Below the pieces are notes generated by a model that was not told where the DNA came from, ran no database searches, and was given only the letters and a program-made list of their open reading frames with translations. Made by a program: the position numbers and the translations under genes. Shown here one piece after another: positions 1 through 10,776 of a DNA stretch of 64,000 nt. Within the stretch, counting starts at the first letter, position 1; each line of letters opens with the position of its first letter. The DNA is from Nelumbo lutea (taxonomy: Eukaryota; Streptophyta; Magnoliopsida; Proteales; Nelumbonaceae), in contig JAKGHH010000007.1 of assembly GCA_022828595.1 (NCBI GenBank), positions 63,290,727 to 63,354,726 of the forward strand. Direction: 5' to 3'.

Positions 1-128
1 TGATATGATTCTTAGACCTCCAATTACATGTTCTACACCAGAGCTCTGCAACATCTACTCTGCTCTTTTATATCCAAATGCCTCCTTATTTACATAAGAA
101 AAAGAAGATCTTCACCACAGATTGACAT

Positions 129-1490
129 CTATTCCCGACATAAGAAATGCAATCCATCCAATAAAGTCTTGTAGGTCTTCTCCTCCATGGATCCCTCCTT
201 CTTCCTCAGTTCTTCAAGAAGCTGAAAAGCCTCATTTCCCCTGCCTTCCCTACACAACTCTTCAAAAAGGGTCCTGTAAGTTAAGAGGTCAGGAACCATT
301 GAATTATTCAACATATCAAACAGAACACCGTTTGCATCTTCAAACCTCCGTTCCATTGAGAGACTACAGATAAGAATCATGTAAGTACTACTAGTCGGCA
401 CAAGACCTTTATCCCTCATTTCTTTATAAAACCCAAAGCCCTGGCTTACTCTCCCCTTCTCACACAAACCTTTGGCAATATAACTATACGTATATGCATT
501 CGGTTCACAAGCATATAAACCCATTTCACGAAAAACCCTGATTGCTTCATCCATTTCCAAACACTTAGAGTAAGCTTTTATGATCAAATTCAAAGCAAAT
601 GTATCAGGAATCACACCAGAAGCCTTCATCTGTTTTAGTAAGGATCGCACAGAATGCATATAAGCATAACAGACGTTTAACTTATTGAATTTTCTAAGAA
701 GAGCATTCAGGAGCAATGTGTAGGTTTCTAGCGTGGGCTTACAGTCCTGTGACCTCTGCATTTTCCTGTAAACATCGAAAGCTCGGTTGAAGAGTGGTTT
801 CCGACTACAACAAAACCGGATGATCGAGTTATAGAGATTTAAACTGCCGGAGCAGGCACCTGCGAGGACCTCTTCTATTAATGTTTCAGCGTGTCCAAAG
901 CGCTTACCGGAGACGGCAATCTGGAACATAGTGTGGTAGGTGAGTTGGTTGTGCTTGTAGCCGCGCTGCTGTGCAGTCCACCTGAAGATGTCGAGGGCGA
1001 GGTCGGGGTCGGATTGGGAACGGAGGGCGTCGTCGACGTCGGCGGGAGTGAAGCCGGGCTTGAGCTTCTCGACCCATGTCTCGAATTGCTTCTCGAGAGG
1101 TGTTCGGGTTCTGGGACGTATGATTCTTGGGTCCTCAGGTGGTGGGGTTAAGGTTTCAGAGTGTTCTTTGTAGCTGCAGAGAAAGGACGTGGCGGAGACG
1201 ATTGAACGGCAAGAGAAGTAAGATGATGGTGAGGTGGAGACGGTTGCCGGTTCCTGTTTAGGGTTTGGAGAGATAGGGGTGGAGTTGGTTTTAAAGATGA
1301 GGAGACGGAATAAAGAGGGGGAGAGATTCGAGTGACGATTGGTTTCACTGAGAAAAGAACCGAGAAGACGACGATGAACTGCTTCCATGTTCAAGCGGAC
1401 CGATTCCGGCACGGAGGCGTCCCAGACTTTAAAGCACTTCCGATACCGGCTCGAGCCGGATTGGATAGGTTTTCGGACTGAACTCGTCAC
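129..1490 (-). CDS. Pentatricopeptide repeat (PPR) protein, probably mitochondrial
   Basis: This is an intact, intronless frame of 453 codons. PPR proteins bind organellar RNA in a sequence-specific way and act in processing, editing or translation. Several 35-residue helical repeats of the P class are visible in the C-terminal two thirds. Typical signatures include NLYNSIIRFCC, TYTLLLNALL, NLIIKAYSKC, TYSYIAKGLCEKGR, TYMILICSLS and TYRTLFEELCREGR. No E or DYW editing domain follows, and the protein ends shortly after its last repeat. The frame opens at 1490, but I favour the Met at residue 35 (codon at 1386-1388). It is followed by MEAVHRRLLGSF and an Arg/Ser-rich, acid-poor stretch typical of a mitochondrial presequence. 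The segment around residues 130-175 (EKQFETWVEKLKPGFTPADV) resembles small plant PPRs such as Arabidopsis At3g25210. That orthology is from memory and untested. Confidence 0.88.
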   Translation of the reverse strand: MTSSVRKPIQSGSSRYRKCFKVWDASVPESVRLNMEAVHRRLLGSFLSETNRHSNLSPSLFRLLIFKTNSTPISPNPKQEPATVSTSPSSYFSCRSIVSATSFLCSYKEHSETLTPPPEDPRIIRPRTRTPLEKQFETWVEKLKPGFTPADVDDALRSQSDPDLALDIFRWTAQQRGYKHNQLTYHTMFQIAVSGKRFGHAETLIEEVLAGACSGSLNLYNSIIRFCCSRKPLFNRAFDVYRKMQRSQDCKPTLETYTLLLNALLRKFNKLNVCYAYMHSVRSLLKQMKASGVIPDTFALNLIIKAYSKCLEMDEAIRVFREMGLYACEPNAYTYSYIAKGLCEKGRVSQGFGFYKEMRDKGLVPTSSTYMILICSLSMERRFEDANGVLFDMLNNSMVPDLLTYRTLFEELCREGRGNEAFQLLEELRKKEGSMEEKTYKTLLDGLHFLCRE

Positions 1491-1553
1491 GAATTCGGAT
1501 TAGCTTAACGCTTCAGCTCTTCAGCGGCTGTTGAACCAATAACGATCGGGCCC

Positions 1554-1893
1554 GTTTGGCAGGTGTTTTTGAGAAGATCTTGTAGCTTTGATAGTTAAAA
1601 GATGTATTGAGCTTTTGACGTAAGATCTAGGCAGTCCGAAGACCATTTGGCAGATGTCCGTCTTTCCATGCATCGTTTCAAGTCTTTTCGCGCAAGATTC
1701 AAATGCGAAAGACACGGGATGCTTCATTTGGAGCTTCTCGAAATCAGCCCAAAATGGGCTTTGCGCATCTTTTCGGCATCCCGTCTTTTGGCGGCTAAAT
1801 CTTCCACATGCCAAACGAAAATAAACCGATTTTCAGTCTTCCCAACTTGTAAACAGCCAAAAGACTGCATTTGAAGACACGCCGCCAAACAGG
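1554..1893. mobile_element. Imperfect fold-back, MITE-like
   Basis: Nested inverted matches share roughly one centre. GTTTGGCAGGTG at 1554 pairs with CTGTTTGGC read on the other strand at about 1885-1893. TTTGGCAGATG at 1646 pairs with a similar block at 1806-1815. GACACGGGATGC at 1711-1722 pairs with GCATCCCGTC at 1776-1785. The centre holds AGCCCAAAATGGGCT (1746-1760). The arms are diverged and I see no clear target duplication, so the superfamily is open. It lies just upstream of the PPR gene and could overlap its promoter. Confidence 0.38.
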
Positions 1894-2331
1894 AAAGTTT
1901 CACGCATAGACCCACTATATAAGATGCGGGCCCGTGTATTTAAATATTGGCGTGGAACCTTATTATTGGTTCCACAGCCTGCTGAACAATTAAAGCATTC
2001 AGCTAAATCTTGTTCATTTAAACACCCTTGTGTTTTAATAAAATGCAAATCAGATGGTAGGTTTCAAGCAACCAAGTGTTGGCTTATTGGTGTGTTAGCT
2101 GGTTTGTTAGCTATGGTGTATTGGTAACTATTACAAGATGTAAAGAACTATGCATATATTTCTCCTAGCTAATATATTACTTTTACCTTTCAAAAAAATA
2201 AATTCGTAAAATATAGGTTGCATTTGTTTGCATTATAAATGGGGTATTTATACTCCATTGTTTGGATTTGTAATTGTTTGTTTGTCATACAAAAGTGAAA
2301 TGATTAAGATGGGAAATTTTTTTTTCTTTTA

Positions 2332-2601
2332 GGCTGCATTTGGAAGTGATGTAAATCAAGAGTTAACGATTCGGTTTTATAAGCGTTTGGAAGGACCGTG
2401 TAATTATGGTCGACATAAAACTCCACTATGGTTCAATTTTGCATGTGTTTGGATGGAGTGGAGTTTTATATTGTGAATCGAGCATAAAGTTTTGTAAAGC
2501 TTTACACTTTTCCACCCATCGCATTTTTCAAAAAGCAACAGTCACTTTTATGGTTTAGTGTAAAACGTTATCGGTGAATTACACTGATTCCAAACGCAAC
2601 C
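2332..2601. mobile_element. PIF/Harbinger (Tourist-like) MITE
   Basis: A 270-bp element with terminal inverted repeats. The left end starts GGCTGCATTTGGAAGTGATG and the right end, on the opposite strand, starts GGTTGCGTTTGGAATCAGTG. The match continues, with gaps, for about 26 bases. It is flanked by the direct 3-bp duplication TTA (2329-2331 and 2602-2604), the trinucleotide target used by PIF/Harbinger elements. It has no coding capacity. Confidence 0.72.
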
Positions 2602-3116
2602 TTATGGTTACAAACTTGCACCCTTTGGATCTCGATAAGCTTATTTCATTCCAACGATGAAGAGAAAGAGGAATGTGCCAATGTTTAAGGTTCACTCACC
2701 ACAAACCTCACATGCTTTGGCCTTTCACTTTTCACACATGTGAGTCATTTTAGTTAAATGACAAGAGCAATCTCTACTTTTTAATATCCTTAAGGAAAAT
2801 GACCCACTTTCATCAATGCTTTTTAAATGTACATAAACACCATTATTACATAAGGTTAATTAAGTTATACATACGTTATAATTTATATAGATGTTATTTT
2901 CATCTTTTAATGTCCTTATTGAGGTGAATGCTCAAAATAGGATTGAGTTTCCCACCAATTCTTCCCTTCTTCTTCAAATGCTTTTATTATCAAATTATCT
3001 ATTGTATTTTTACTTGATAAGACCTCTTAATTGGTCTTCAGATTATATCTACATTGAACCTTCTTTAAAATCATGCTTTTGAATTGATGAGAAATAAGGA
3101 AGGCAAAGGAAGATAT

Positions 3117-3262
3117 TTTTTTTTGGTAAATAAGAGAATTCTATTAAGAAAAGGCAACATTACAAACAAGCATCACAAAACACTGAAACCAACTACCACA
3201 AAAAAAAATAAAAAATAAAAACACAGTCAAGAAAAAACAAAGAGAAAGGTCCTTCAAGACAG
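3117..3262 (-). mobile_element. Possible 3' end of a LINE (minus strand)
   Basis: A T-run opens at about 3117 (a poly(A) tail read on the minus strand). It is followed by the phrase 'aagagaattctattaagaa' and a long A/C-rich tract. The same style of tail occurs at 60596-60700, where a LINE-type context is clearer. No coding sequence or target duplication was found. Confidence 0.28.
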
Positions 3263-3531
3263 AGTTCGCTAGCCACCATGGGCACGCTTCCCATCTACAG
3301 AAACTCTAAGAAAATCCTAAGAGTTGAAAAGAAACCTCAACTAGGCTTCCTTCACCCAAATGAATTTAGCAAAGAAAGAGATTGGAATCATGTAATTTTC
3401 TCTCTTATTTATATATTTTCCTTCATCTATTTTCTTTCTTTTCAAGCATGTTTTCAGTTAACTTTGGTAGCATTGGTTTTGTTCATGCATATGTAAACAC
3501 CTTTTGCAGTTGCATCACCTTTGATCACCAT

Positions 3532-3533
<2 letters not shown>

Positions 3534-3563
<30 letters not shown>
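3534..3563. repeat. (TC)n microsatellite
   Basis: About 15 uninterrupted TC dinucleotides in AT-rich DNA. Confidence 0.9.
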
Positions 3564-3567
<4 letters not shown>

Positions 3568-6153
3568 TTTAAACACGATCCCCTCTATTCTTATTTTGCA
3601 AAATAAATGGATGTAATTTTACCCTCCGCTATGTCAAAAGCAAGAACTATTCGGATTATAATTTCTAGTGTTTTGCTGGTCATGTAGACGATTGCTTTAA
3701 TTTGGTTAGGACCTTATGTTTATTCTTCTGCGAATTTTTTCTTCTGTTTAAATAATGATCTTAACCTTTTTCTCTCATTTCTTCTTTTTATGTACATAGG
3801 TGTATGTTGAGTTGCAATTTCAATCTCCATTAGTGAAATTGTATGCGTTCTTCACTATTGCTAACAAAATATGGATGAGGGGACTTGGGCAATCATTGAT
3901 TTTCCAATGGATAATTTCCATGACAATATTCAGCCCCATTTTCCTAGACACAAAGATGACCCTTTGATATTGTACATTGTTCTCATCTTTTCCATTATAT
4001 ATATTGTTTTTATCATCCATGCAATTATATATTTTATTTTTGGGATCCTAATTTACTATAAAAAAAGGGTTGTTTAATCTTCATTTTTCCCTTGCATTAT
4101 TCTACTATTGCAATTGCATTAGTAGATTGAGGTTGCATTTTCCACCTATATTTGATTCATCTTAAACAAATGGCACCTTAATGCCTTAGTGTGTGAGTTA
4201 TATGCCCCAAACAGTAGGTAGGTTTGATTCCCTTGGGGTTTGTGGGAGGCTTAAGGTCTTTGAAGTGGCTCATGTCTCCAATTGCAATTATCTATTGTGC
4301 TTCCAAGTTCTACTAAAAGTATGTATCTATGTTGGGTTGTGAGGTTTTCCGCCTGAAAACAATTAATCCTCTCAAATAATTCCATGTTTTTGGACTTGTA
4401 TCTTTAGTGATTGTGATTTGTGAGCATATTGTGATGGAATGAATGCTTTGGGTAGTCATGTGATCCTGGATGGTTTTTAGGTGTTGTGGTGGTTCCTACG
4501 ATTGTTTTGGATGTGGATGCAAGAGAAGATAGTATATTTTGGGTAAGTCATGTGCCTAAAACATATAATTGTTTTTTTATGAAACTTAATCATCATTCTA
4601 TTACATCTTTGAGCAACTTCATAAAGTTTCCCTACCAATGAAAGTGTAAGGCATAAGACTCAAGAATGTGCCAATTATCTAAAAAATTTGTGTCTGTAAA
4701 ACTTTTTGTTCTACCACAAAGTTGGTAATATATTCATTGAAATTTTCAAGAAAATTGAGGTTCTATATACATAGATTGAGAAACTAATACACTAAAGAGT
4801 TTGAAGGAGTTATGAAATTTTATGAGTTGCCAGATTAAAAGCTATATATTCAATTGGACATCATTAAAGTATATCTATAGGTTACTCATAGTAGATGCTC
4901 ACTGCCCCTTTGATGGACCATGCATGTACCAAAGGTGAAAAGAAGTATGGCTCATTTATAAGGAGTTTGGAAACCTTTCCATATATCCATAATGGTTTCT
5001 TATTCATGTGTTTGATCAATAACATGATTTTATTATTTTAGTTTAAAAAAAAATAAAAATATTTTCTAACCCTAAACAACCAAATAGTCCTTCAATTAAT
5101 ATATAAACAATTTAGCTTTAATATATATTTTCATCTTTTTTTACTTTGTATGTATGTCACGTATAAAAGATATTATTCCATTTTAAGAAGTAATATGATT
5201 ATAATGAGATGGATCAACATCTTTATATATTTTTTTGGTATATATATTCCCATGCGTCGCTTATCTATTTTCTGATTTTTACTTTTATTTTCTTTCTTCC
5301 AAAATTTTAATAGTAACATGCATAATAAAATTGTAGCAGGTTATATTCTTAGATGCCCCGAATAACCAACTGAGGGCTGGCTCATTTGTGTGTTAGTTGG
5401 TTTGTTCTACCGTCGTTGTCGTGGAATTGAATCCCACAACCAATACTTCAGAAAAAAAAAAAAAAAAACAAATAATAAATGCAAAAAATTTGAGGCTAAT
5501 GACAAAAACCCTAACGGTTGTTCTCCAAGAATTCATTCTCCAACAAACATGATGGAAGATCTTGGAAATCAAGAGGCAATGCATCCGGGGAACAAGAAGA
5601 TGAGGGTGAAGCTTTTGGACTATTCCGATGCTAAAGTAAAATGACAAGCCACTTTGATTGTCTTTTAAATATAATATCGTTGTCATTTACCACTGTCATT
5701 GTTTGTTCTTTCAGGAACTCTTCTACTTGAGGGGATTATTTTTATAGAATTAAACCCAATGACTGAGGATAGACTATTCATCCAACTGTGTATCGGTTGA
5801 GGAAAAATTTCTGCTCCTTAATGGAGTGGTCTGAATTTATGAAACCCCCCAGCTCGGTTATTCCTGTCTACTTCATTTTGCAAGAAATGCCAAGAATTGA
5901 TGATGAATGTGGTGTTCAGTCAAAGGTACTTTTTGTTTTGGATGTTTTGCGTGCCCAAACCAAAGAAAAATGAAACAAAATTTGTACAACAAATCAACAA
6001 TTAATACTCCTTTTTTATTTTTAAAATTTAGTTTCTGATGTATATGTTCTTCTATAGATCAGTAAAGGGGTAGTCATGGTAACAAAATTTTAAAATTAAT
6101 TAATGAAAGTGATATTAAGATAGCTAAGTCAATTAACTCTACTATGCCCATAC

Positions 6154-6446
6154 TTAGGAGTGTTTATTTTTAAATATTTATTGGAGAAAGTGCTTATTTT
6201 AGGCCAAGACCACACCAAGAAGCACTTACATGTCTTTGAGAAATAAGCTGGAATAAATATTATTTCAGGAAGTAAGCCCGTTTTGAATAAATTCAAAATT
6301 TTGGCATTTTTTCGAGTGCTTATTGCATTTTCTGGCCTATCCTGCCTCGCTAGTGATTTCAAAATACCCATACTGCCTGCATTTGAAAGAAACACTTTTC
6401 AAGTGTTTATTAGGATAAGTACTTTTTTATCCAATAAACACACCCA
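6154..6446. mobile_element. MITE-like element with GTGTTTATT ends
   Basis: The left end reads AGGAGTGTTTATT followed by TTTATTGGAGAAAGTGCTTA. The right end on the opposite strand reads GGGTGTGTTTATTGGATAAA and then AAGTACTTATCC. The ends are therefore similar over about 40 bases with gaps. This resembles hAT-derived MITEs with GTGTTTATTGGATAA-type ends. No exact 8-bp duplication was found. Confidence 0.45.
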
Positions 6447-6580
6447 GAAGGGGCTGACTTAATTAATTTGAGAGCCAATTTGGGAGGGATTCACCGTTGA
6501 TTAAGCTACATTGAAGGAGCCACTTTGAGGAAGCTACTAAAGATAACTTCATTGGAAAGTCCATTTTGCAACTCATGTAA

Positions 6581-7660
6581 ACTTCAATGATGAAGGAGAG
6601 ATTAAGGATGATGTCACCCAAAGAATTAGAACAAATTGGGTAAAATGGAGTGGGTGCATTTGGTCTTTTGTGTGAAGGTGAATACCATTTAGATTAAAAG
6701 GAAGTTTCTTTAGACAATTGTAAGACAAGCTATTTTGTATGGAGTATAATGTTGGGCGGTCAAGAAACAACATGTCCAGAACATGAGTGTGATGGAACTG
6801 TAAGTTTTAAGATGGATGAATGGAAAAAAATAGAAAAGATAGGATTAGGAGTATCTCCAATTAAAGGTGCAAATCGACCGTGTCCCGCCCATGGGTGGCC
6901 CATGCTTTTGCCAGGTCATGTCATGTTGGCCCTCAGGGTGGACCAGGTCATGCTTATTACCTTTGGGATACTCAAGAGGTCTGACCCACCATGACCCATG
7001 GCATAGGCCTAGGAAGTCTCAAGTAGTGTCGTGTAACGGGCTGAGCCTTAATTTAGGTCAAGTCGTAGACCAGACCAAGCCATGAGAGGATATTTAAAAA
7101 AGAAAAAAGAAAAAGAGGAAAAAATATTTTATATGAAATTTGATGTATACAATTGTTTATATGTGCAATAATAAAATGAAATAATATAATATAATTAAAA
7201 ATAAAATCAATAATATAATATATATATATATGGGTTGGGCTATGCCGTGTCAGCACTGGCACGCAGACTGCGGGCAGCATGGCCTACTCAGTTGTGTTGT
7301 GCAATGCCCGACACAGCCCGTGTGTCGTCGTGCCAGGTTGCGGGCTTCGCGACCCAATTTACACCTCTAGCTCCAATAGATTATAAAATGAGAGAGAGTA
7401 CATTAAGATGGTTCGTACACATGCATAAAAGACCACCAACGCCTCCGGTTAGAAAAAGTGATTTGTTACAAGTGGAATGGACTAAAAGAGCTAGAGGTAG
7501 ACTAAAAAGGACATGGATAGAAGTAGTAGGAAATGATTTAAGCACTAATAATTTAACAATAAATATGACTTTAAAGAGAATGAATTGGCCAAATAGGATT
7601 CATGTAGCTAACTCCATACAGTTGGGATAAGTCACGGATGGTGATGATAATGATGATAAA
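6581..7660 (+). pseudogene. RTE-type LINE, 3' end of reverse transcriptase ORF, split by a hAT insertion
   Basis: Both parts read as the C-terminal tail of a plant RTE-clade LINE polyprotein. Left part (6581-6861): DDVTQRIRTNWVKW, then IPFRLKGSFFRQL, then KKIEKIGLGVSPI, with stops and frameshifts. Right part (7378-7630): DYKMRESTLRWFVHMHKRP, then PVRKSDLLQVEW, GRLKRTWIEVV, and a stop after RIHVANSIQLG. Removing the 508-bp hAT element and one target copy restores one continuous frame across the junction (SPI to DYKM). A short GAT/ATG-type microsatellite follows the stop (about 7635-7660), as is usual at RTE 3' ends. The copy lacks the 5' part and is dead. Confidence 0.72.
6862..7369. mobile_element. 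Non-autonomous hAT element inside the LINE
   Basis: 508 bp. The left end TAAAGGTGCAAAT and the right end, read inverted as TAGAGGTGTAAATT, form terminal inverted repeats of the common plant hAT 'TAGRGGTGTAAA' type. The 8-bp flanks are TCTCCAAT (6854-6861) and GCTCCAAT (7370-7377), seven of eight identical. The interior is rich in GGCCC/GGGCC words and has no transposase. Confidence 0.75.
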
Positions 7661-7907
7661 AAATTAACAATCACTAAAAAATTATTAGTTACACAATTAT
7701 TTTTGAACAAGTTCTATAAAAAATTAATAGAATTTAATAAATAATAATAAAATTTAACATGAAGGTGCAACTTGAATTGTAGTTAGATTGGCTAGACATG
7801 ACCTAAAAAATAAAGTATCAGTTGGAATTGGATTGGATCTGTAGGTATAGAGTGGTCGCTCAGACCATCAGAGCACAAAAGGTGTCAAATTAATACAACA
7901 TGGATGC
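7661..7907. other. AT-rich spacer, nothing recognised
   Basis: A short unassigned stretch between the LINE tail and the tandem repeat. Confidence 0.4.
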
Positions 7908-8134
7908 TTGTGATGAGTTCACTACTCATCGAACATCTGCGATGAGTTCATAACTCATTGCATGATTGTGACGAACTCGTGCCCGGAATGAGTTATGATG
8001 AACTTTAGGTATGTTGATATATTTGCGATGAATTTTAGACACGCGTAGACTTGCGATAAGTCTTAGACATGCGCAGACCCGCGATGAGTTTTGGATGTAC
8101 ACAAACCTGAGATGAGCTTAGAGCCATCGTAGGC
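7908..8134. repeat. Degenerate 28-bp tandem repeat
   Basis: From 8023 to 8134 there are four consecutive 28-bp units of the pattern YYGMGATRARYTTWGR + RCACRCGYAGRC. They are TTGCGATGAATTTTAGACAC.., TTGCGATAAGTCTTAGACAT.., CCGCGATGAGTTTTGGATGT.. and CTGAGATGAGCTTAGAGCCA... More degenerate GATGAGTT-containing units, with indels, lie upstream to about 7908. Confidence 0.65.
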
Positions 8135-8968
8135 CCATGAAAAATGTAGAATTGCTATACAACCGGGAATAAATGTTAGATACATGTGTGTCTTTAAATT
8201 ATGCATGTAACGGGATGCCTTGTGAGCCTAGTAAAGGCGAGCAGTGCAAATAACAGTGTTGCCCACACCACGTCAGTATAAAAGGGTCATGAAAAGAAGT
8301 ATCATACGTAGAGAATCCTTAAGGGAAAGGAAACCCTGTCTTCAAAGGATCTCGTTGGACACGTGGAAAAATCCCAATAATGCTCCCTTAATAGTCAACA
8401 TAAAGAAAAGATCATCTTTCTTAACAAGAAAGGTCCCCTTTTAAATCCTTCTCCTTATAGCTTTGGGTTTCTCTCTATAAAAAAAAAGGAGAACAAATCT
8501 TCCCCAAAAAAAGAGATGATATAACTTTAACCTAGGGTTTCTCACAAGGGGGACTCTCCCCTCTTCTCCTATCTTCCCCACATTCTCTCTCTCTCTCTCT
8601 CTTCGGTCGTCTCCTCCGAACCTTCGAAGAATAGACCAACCTCCGTAGCCTTACCATGGTACCAATAGGATCATCTCAATTGGAAATGTCATTGTGTTCA
8701 TCAACTTTAATTTTATTTAACAAAGCACATGCATCGCACCAGACCCAACTAGTGTATTTATATATAGTAAATATTTGTGTTTGTATCACAAACAAACACA
8801 GCCATAGGAGTGAAACTTTAGAATTGATATGGAATCTTCTTTAGGAGAATCAAACTGGGTAGGTTTGGTCCTAGTATCCTCCGACCGGCCCCAACCACCA
8901 AGCTATAGATACTTTGGGCTTTGGCAACTTGGTTGGCACAATGGACTTAAAGATACTTCAAGGAAGTA
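8135..8968. other. Non-coding stretch upstream of the PPR pseudogene
   Basis: No gene recognised. It contains GTATAAAAGGG at about 8276, a G-box-like GACACGTGG at about 8358, a CT tract at 8584-8601 and pyrimidine-rich DNA. This could be the old promoter and leader of the PPR pseudogene that follows, or a decayed LTR. I cannot decide between them. Confidence 0.35.
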
Positions 8969-9492
8969 TTGATGGTAGTGGCAATCTTCAACCTTGCTAT
9001 TAGGAGAAGGACCAACCCTTTACTCCTCATTTTCCTGCTCTTTCGCCCCAACTTTCACCAACCTTTCAATTCTTCATTGCAGACTCTTTACTTTTTCCAC
9101 TCTTCTGCAACTAGCCAATCTTTCTTCTCACCCTCCCAAACCCACCTCCAAACCTCACCCTTTGGATCCTCTCCCAACTACAACACAAGTGATTTCGATG
9201 TGGATAGAGAGGAAACCTACAATCCGAATGAGCCAGTCTTGATGGGTCTTTCAAATGCTCAAGCAAATGAAGCAATTCCCCTTAGAAGGAGGTAATATTG
9301 CTTTTCTCAAGGAGTCGGAGGTGCGGCCACTCGTGGTTTAGTTTATTCAGCAATTTGGGCACTTCGATATGATTGGAAGTTGGACCTTTTAGCTTTTAGA
9401 TGGGGCGAATGATGGGGATGTCAGAGTGCAAACACTTGGAATTTGATGATTTGGGTTGGGTAAGCATAGGAGTTTCAATATTGCCTAGAGTC
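8969..9492 (+). pseudogene. 5' part of a PPR gene, truncated by a retrotransposon
   Basis: The open frame 8969-9295 (108 codons) has an Arg-rich, Phe/Ser-rich start like a mitochondrial presequence, then YNPNEPVLMGLSNAQANEA. After a stop, coding similarity resumes in other frames. AFLKESEV is followed by TRGLVYSAIWALRYDWKL, then LAFRWGE, then WGCQSANTWNLMIWV, and then GKHRSFNIA after a small duplication. This order matches the N-terminal region of a family of plant mitochondrial PPR proteins. Similarity stops at about 9492, where the gag of the minus-strand element begins. At least two stops and two frameshifts, and the loss of all downstream repeats, make it a pseudogene. The exact ortholog is not determined. 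Confidence 0.62.
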
Positions 9493-9883
9493 AGGGTTGT
9501 ATCTAAGTTAGTGTGGCAAGGCGACCTTCCCAACTCTGCATCTATAAGTCGATACCATGAATGTACTGCACCAACTCCTAGAATTGTTGGCCATCAAATC
9601 CGACGGGAACCATTGAGGGCTTGACCTGAAAGGGCAACATAGTTGGAGTTGGCAATACTAGGATGCTTGGTGCCATCAAGGGAACCAAGATCTGTCCTAT
9701 TTGGATGTTCTGGTTCAATGTATTCTGGGCAGACGGATTCTACCCCCAACTAAAGTGTTGTTGATCTGGACATTATCAACGTTGTTGTTGTTGCTGGTAC
9801 TTGTCGAAGCCATGAAATGTGCTTTAAGTAGAAAGATGGTGAAAACTAAGCTTTCCGTAGTAATTCCCACAAATGATGCCATT

Positions 9884-10477
9884 TGATGGTGCATGTTCTA
9901 GAAGCCCCCTACTGGAGGACAACATAGAAGTTGACTGATGAGGTCAACAGGGCAAGCTGTAAGAGAGACAATGTTAGAGTACCTGAAGTGGGCACTCCAA
10001 TGCTTAAGTCAAAGATGAGAGCGAGAAGAGAGCAAAGAGATTAGCATGCAAGAGAGAATTCAGTACACAAATCATACGTACCTTCTATAGGTGAAGGAGG
10101 TGCCTTTATATAGGAATCGGTCTCACGTAGCATGTTCAAGACCTCTAGGGAACGTGGCTTATCGGCCCACCATCCTTGGAGGTGGTTTTAGTGGATAGTG
10201 GTAAGGCTTATCCGATTATCTCCAAAGTGGGTAGTCACAAAACTCAACTCTATTGATCAGGCGACGTGGTCCCAAAGGAATTGAAGATGATACGTAGCAC
10301 ATAGCGGAAGTCAGTCGCATTCCACCTAGGTTGCAACCTTGGACCACAGTTAGGTCGGAGAGTGCTTGGTGGGAGGTCAACTCTCTTGCCAAGGTCTTAG
10401 GTTTACTCCTGTTAAGGTCTCTCATCTACTCCTGCCATGTACGCCACTGCGTAAGGCTATGCCCACCTCGGCCATCA
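9884..10477 (-). repeat. LTR of the truncated Tat element
   Basis: 594 bp. In plus orientation it runs from TGATGGTGCATGTTCTAG to CTCGGCCATCA, so the termini are TGATG...CATCA. The start matches the LTR start at 16867 (TGATGTTGCATGATCTAG), and the 'GGGCACTYCAATGCTTAAGTCA' type block near 9990 matches the one near 17030. The minus strand carries a clear TATATAAAG box. Confidence 0.65.
10101..10115 (-). promoter_or_regulatory. TATA box of the LTR promoter
   Basis: The minus strand reads CCTATATAAAGGCA, in the expected part of a 594-bp LTR. Transcription would run toward gag. Confidence 0.5.
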
Positions 10478-10776
10478 CTTAAATAATATATTTAATATTC
10501 ATTAGTATAAATGCATGCTATGGATATTTGTTGACAATTTTGTGGATATTCAGCAAATTCTATATTTTATTGGAAATTTATGCATTTTCAAAAAATTCTA
10601 TTCAAATGTTTATGATAACTATCATTAACGTTAAGTAAATATTAGTAATTTTTATTGATTATTAACTCTAAATTATTTTTGTGTGCATTGACTAAAAATT
10701 ATTCTTGTAAGTATCATTAATGATAAACAAATAAAAAAATAATGATAAATATTTGAGTAACATCGGTTACACGCAA
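10478..10776. other. AT-rich segment between two LTR pieces
   Basis: It has the same low-complexity 'ttaataa/attatta' style as the presumed Helitron interiors near 18.6-19.2 kb and 44.4-45.6 kb. It is probably the older DNA into which the retrotransposons inserted. No gene is present. Confidence 0.35.

Larger units (their letters stand above)
2605..6153. other. AT-rich intergenic DNA, no gene recognised
   Basis: Only short, unrecognised frames occur here. The readable structures are a retroelement-like 3' tail near 3117, a CT microsatellite at 3534-3563 and a short purine run at 5451-5468. A weak tRNA-like segment near 5380-5440 was not strong enough to call. Confidence 0.5.
9493..10477 (-). 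mobile_element. Truncated Tat-lineage Ty3/gypsy retrotransposon (5' LTR, PBS, start of gag)
   Basis: Read on the minus strand, the order is 5' LTR (10477 to 9884), a primer-binding-site region (about 9860-9883, with GGCATCATTTGTGGGAA next to the LTR) and a gag start with ATG at about 9815 (MASTSTSNNNNVDN). Further on is VGFDGQQF.ELVQYIHG, homologous to the gag of the next element (AGVDVRQFYDMVQCIWG). The gag frame carries stops. Everything after the first part of gag, including pol and the 3' LTR, is missing. The break falls at the PPR pseudogene. Confidence 0.62.

Noticed and set aside
5380..5440. tRNA-like gene or SINE head
   Set aside because: GTGGAATTGAATCCCAC looks like a T-arm, but no acceptor stem, anticodon arm or proper A box could be assembled.
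7235..7630. 131-codon frame as a gene
   Set aside because: The frame begins inside the hAT element and ends in the LINE fragment. It is a chimera of two transposons.
9884..10477. Solo LTR
   Set aside because: PBS-like sequence and gag similarity continue to the left and the flanks do not duplicate, so it is the 5' LTR of a truncated element rather than a recombination-derived solo LTR.
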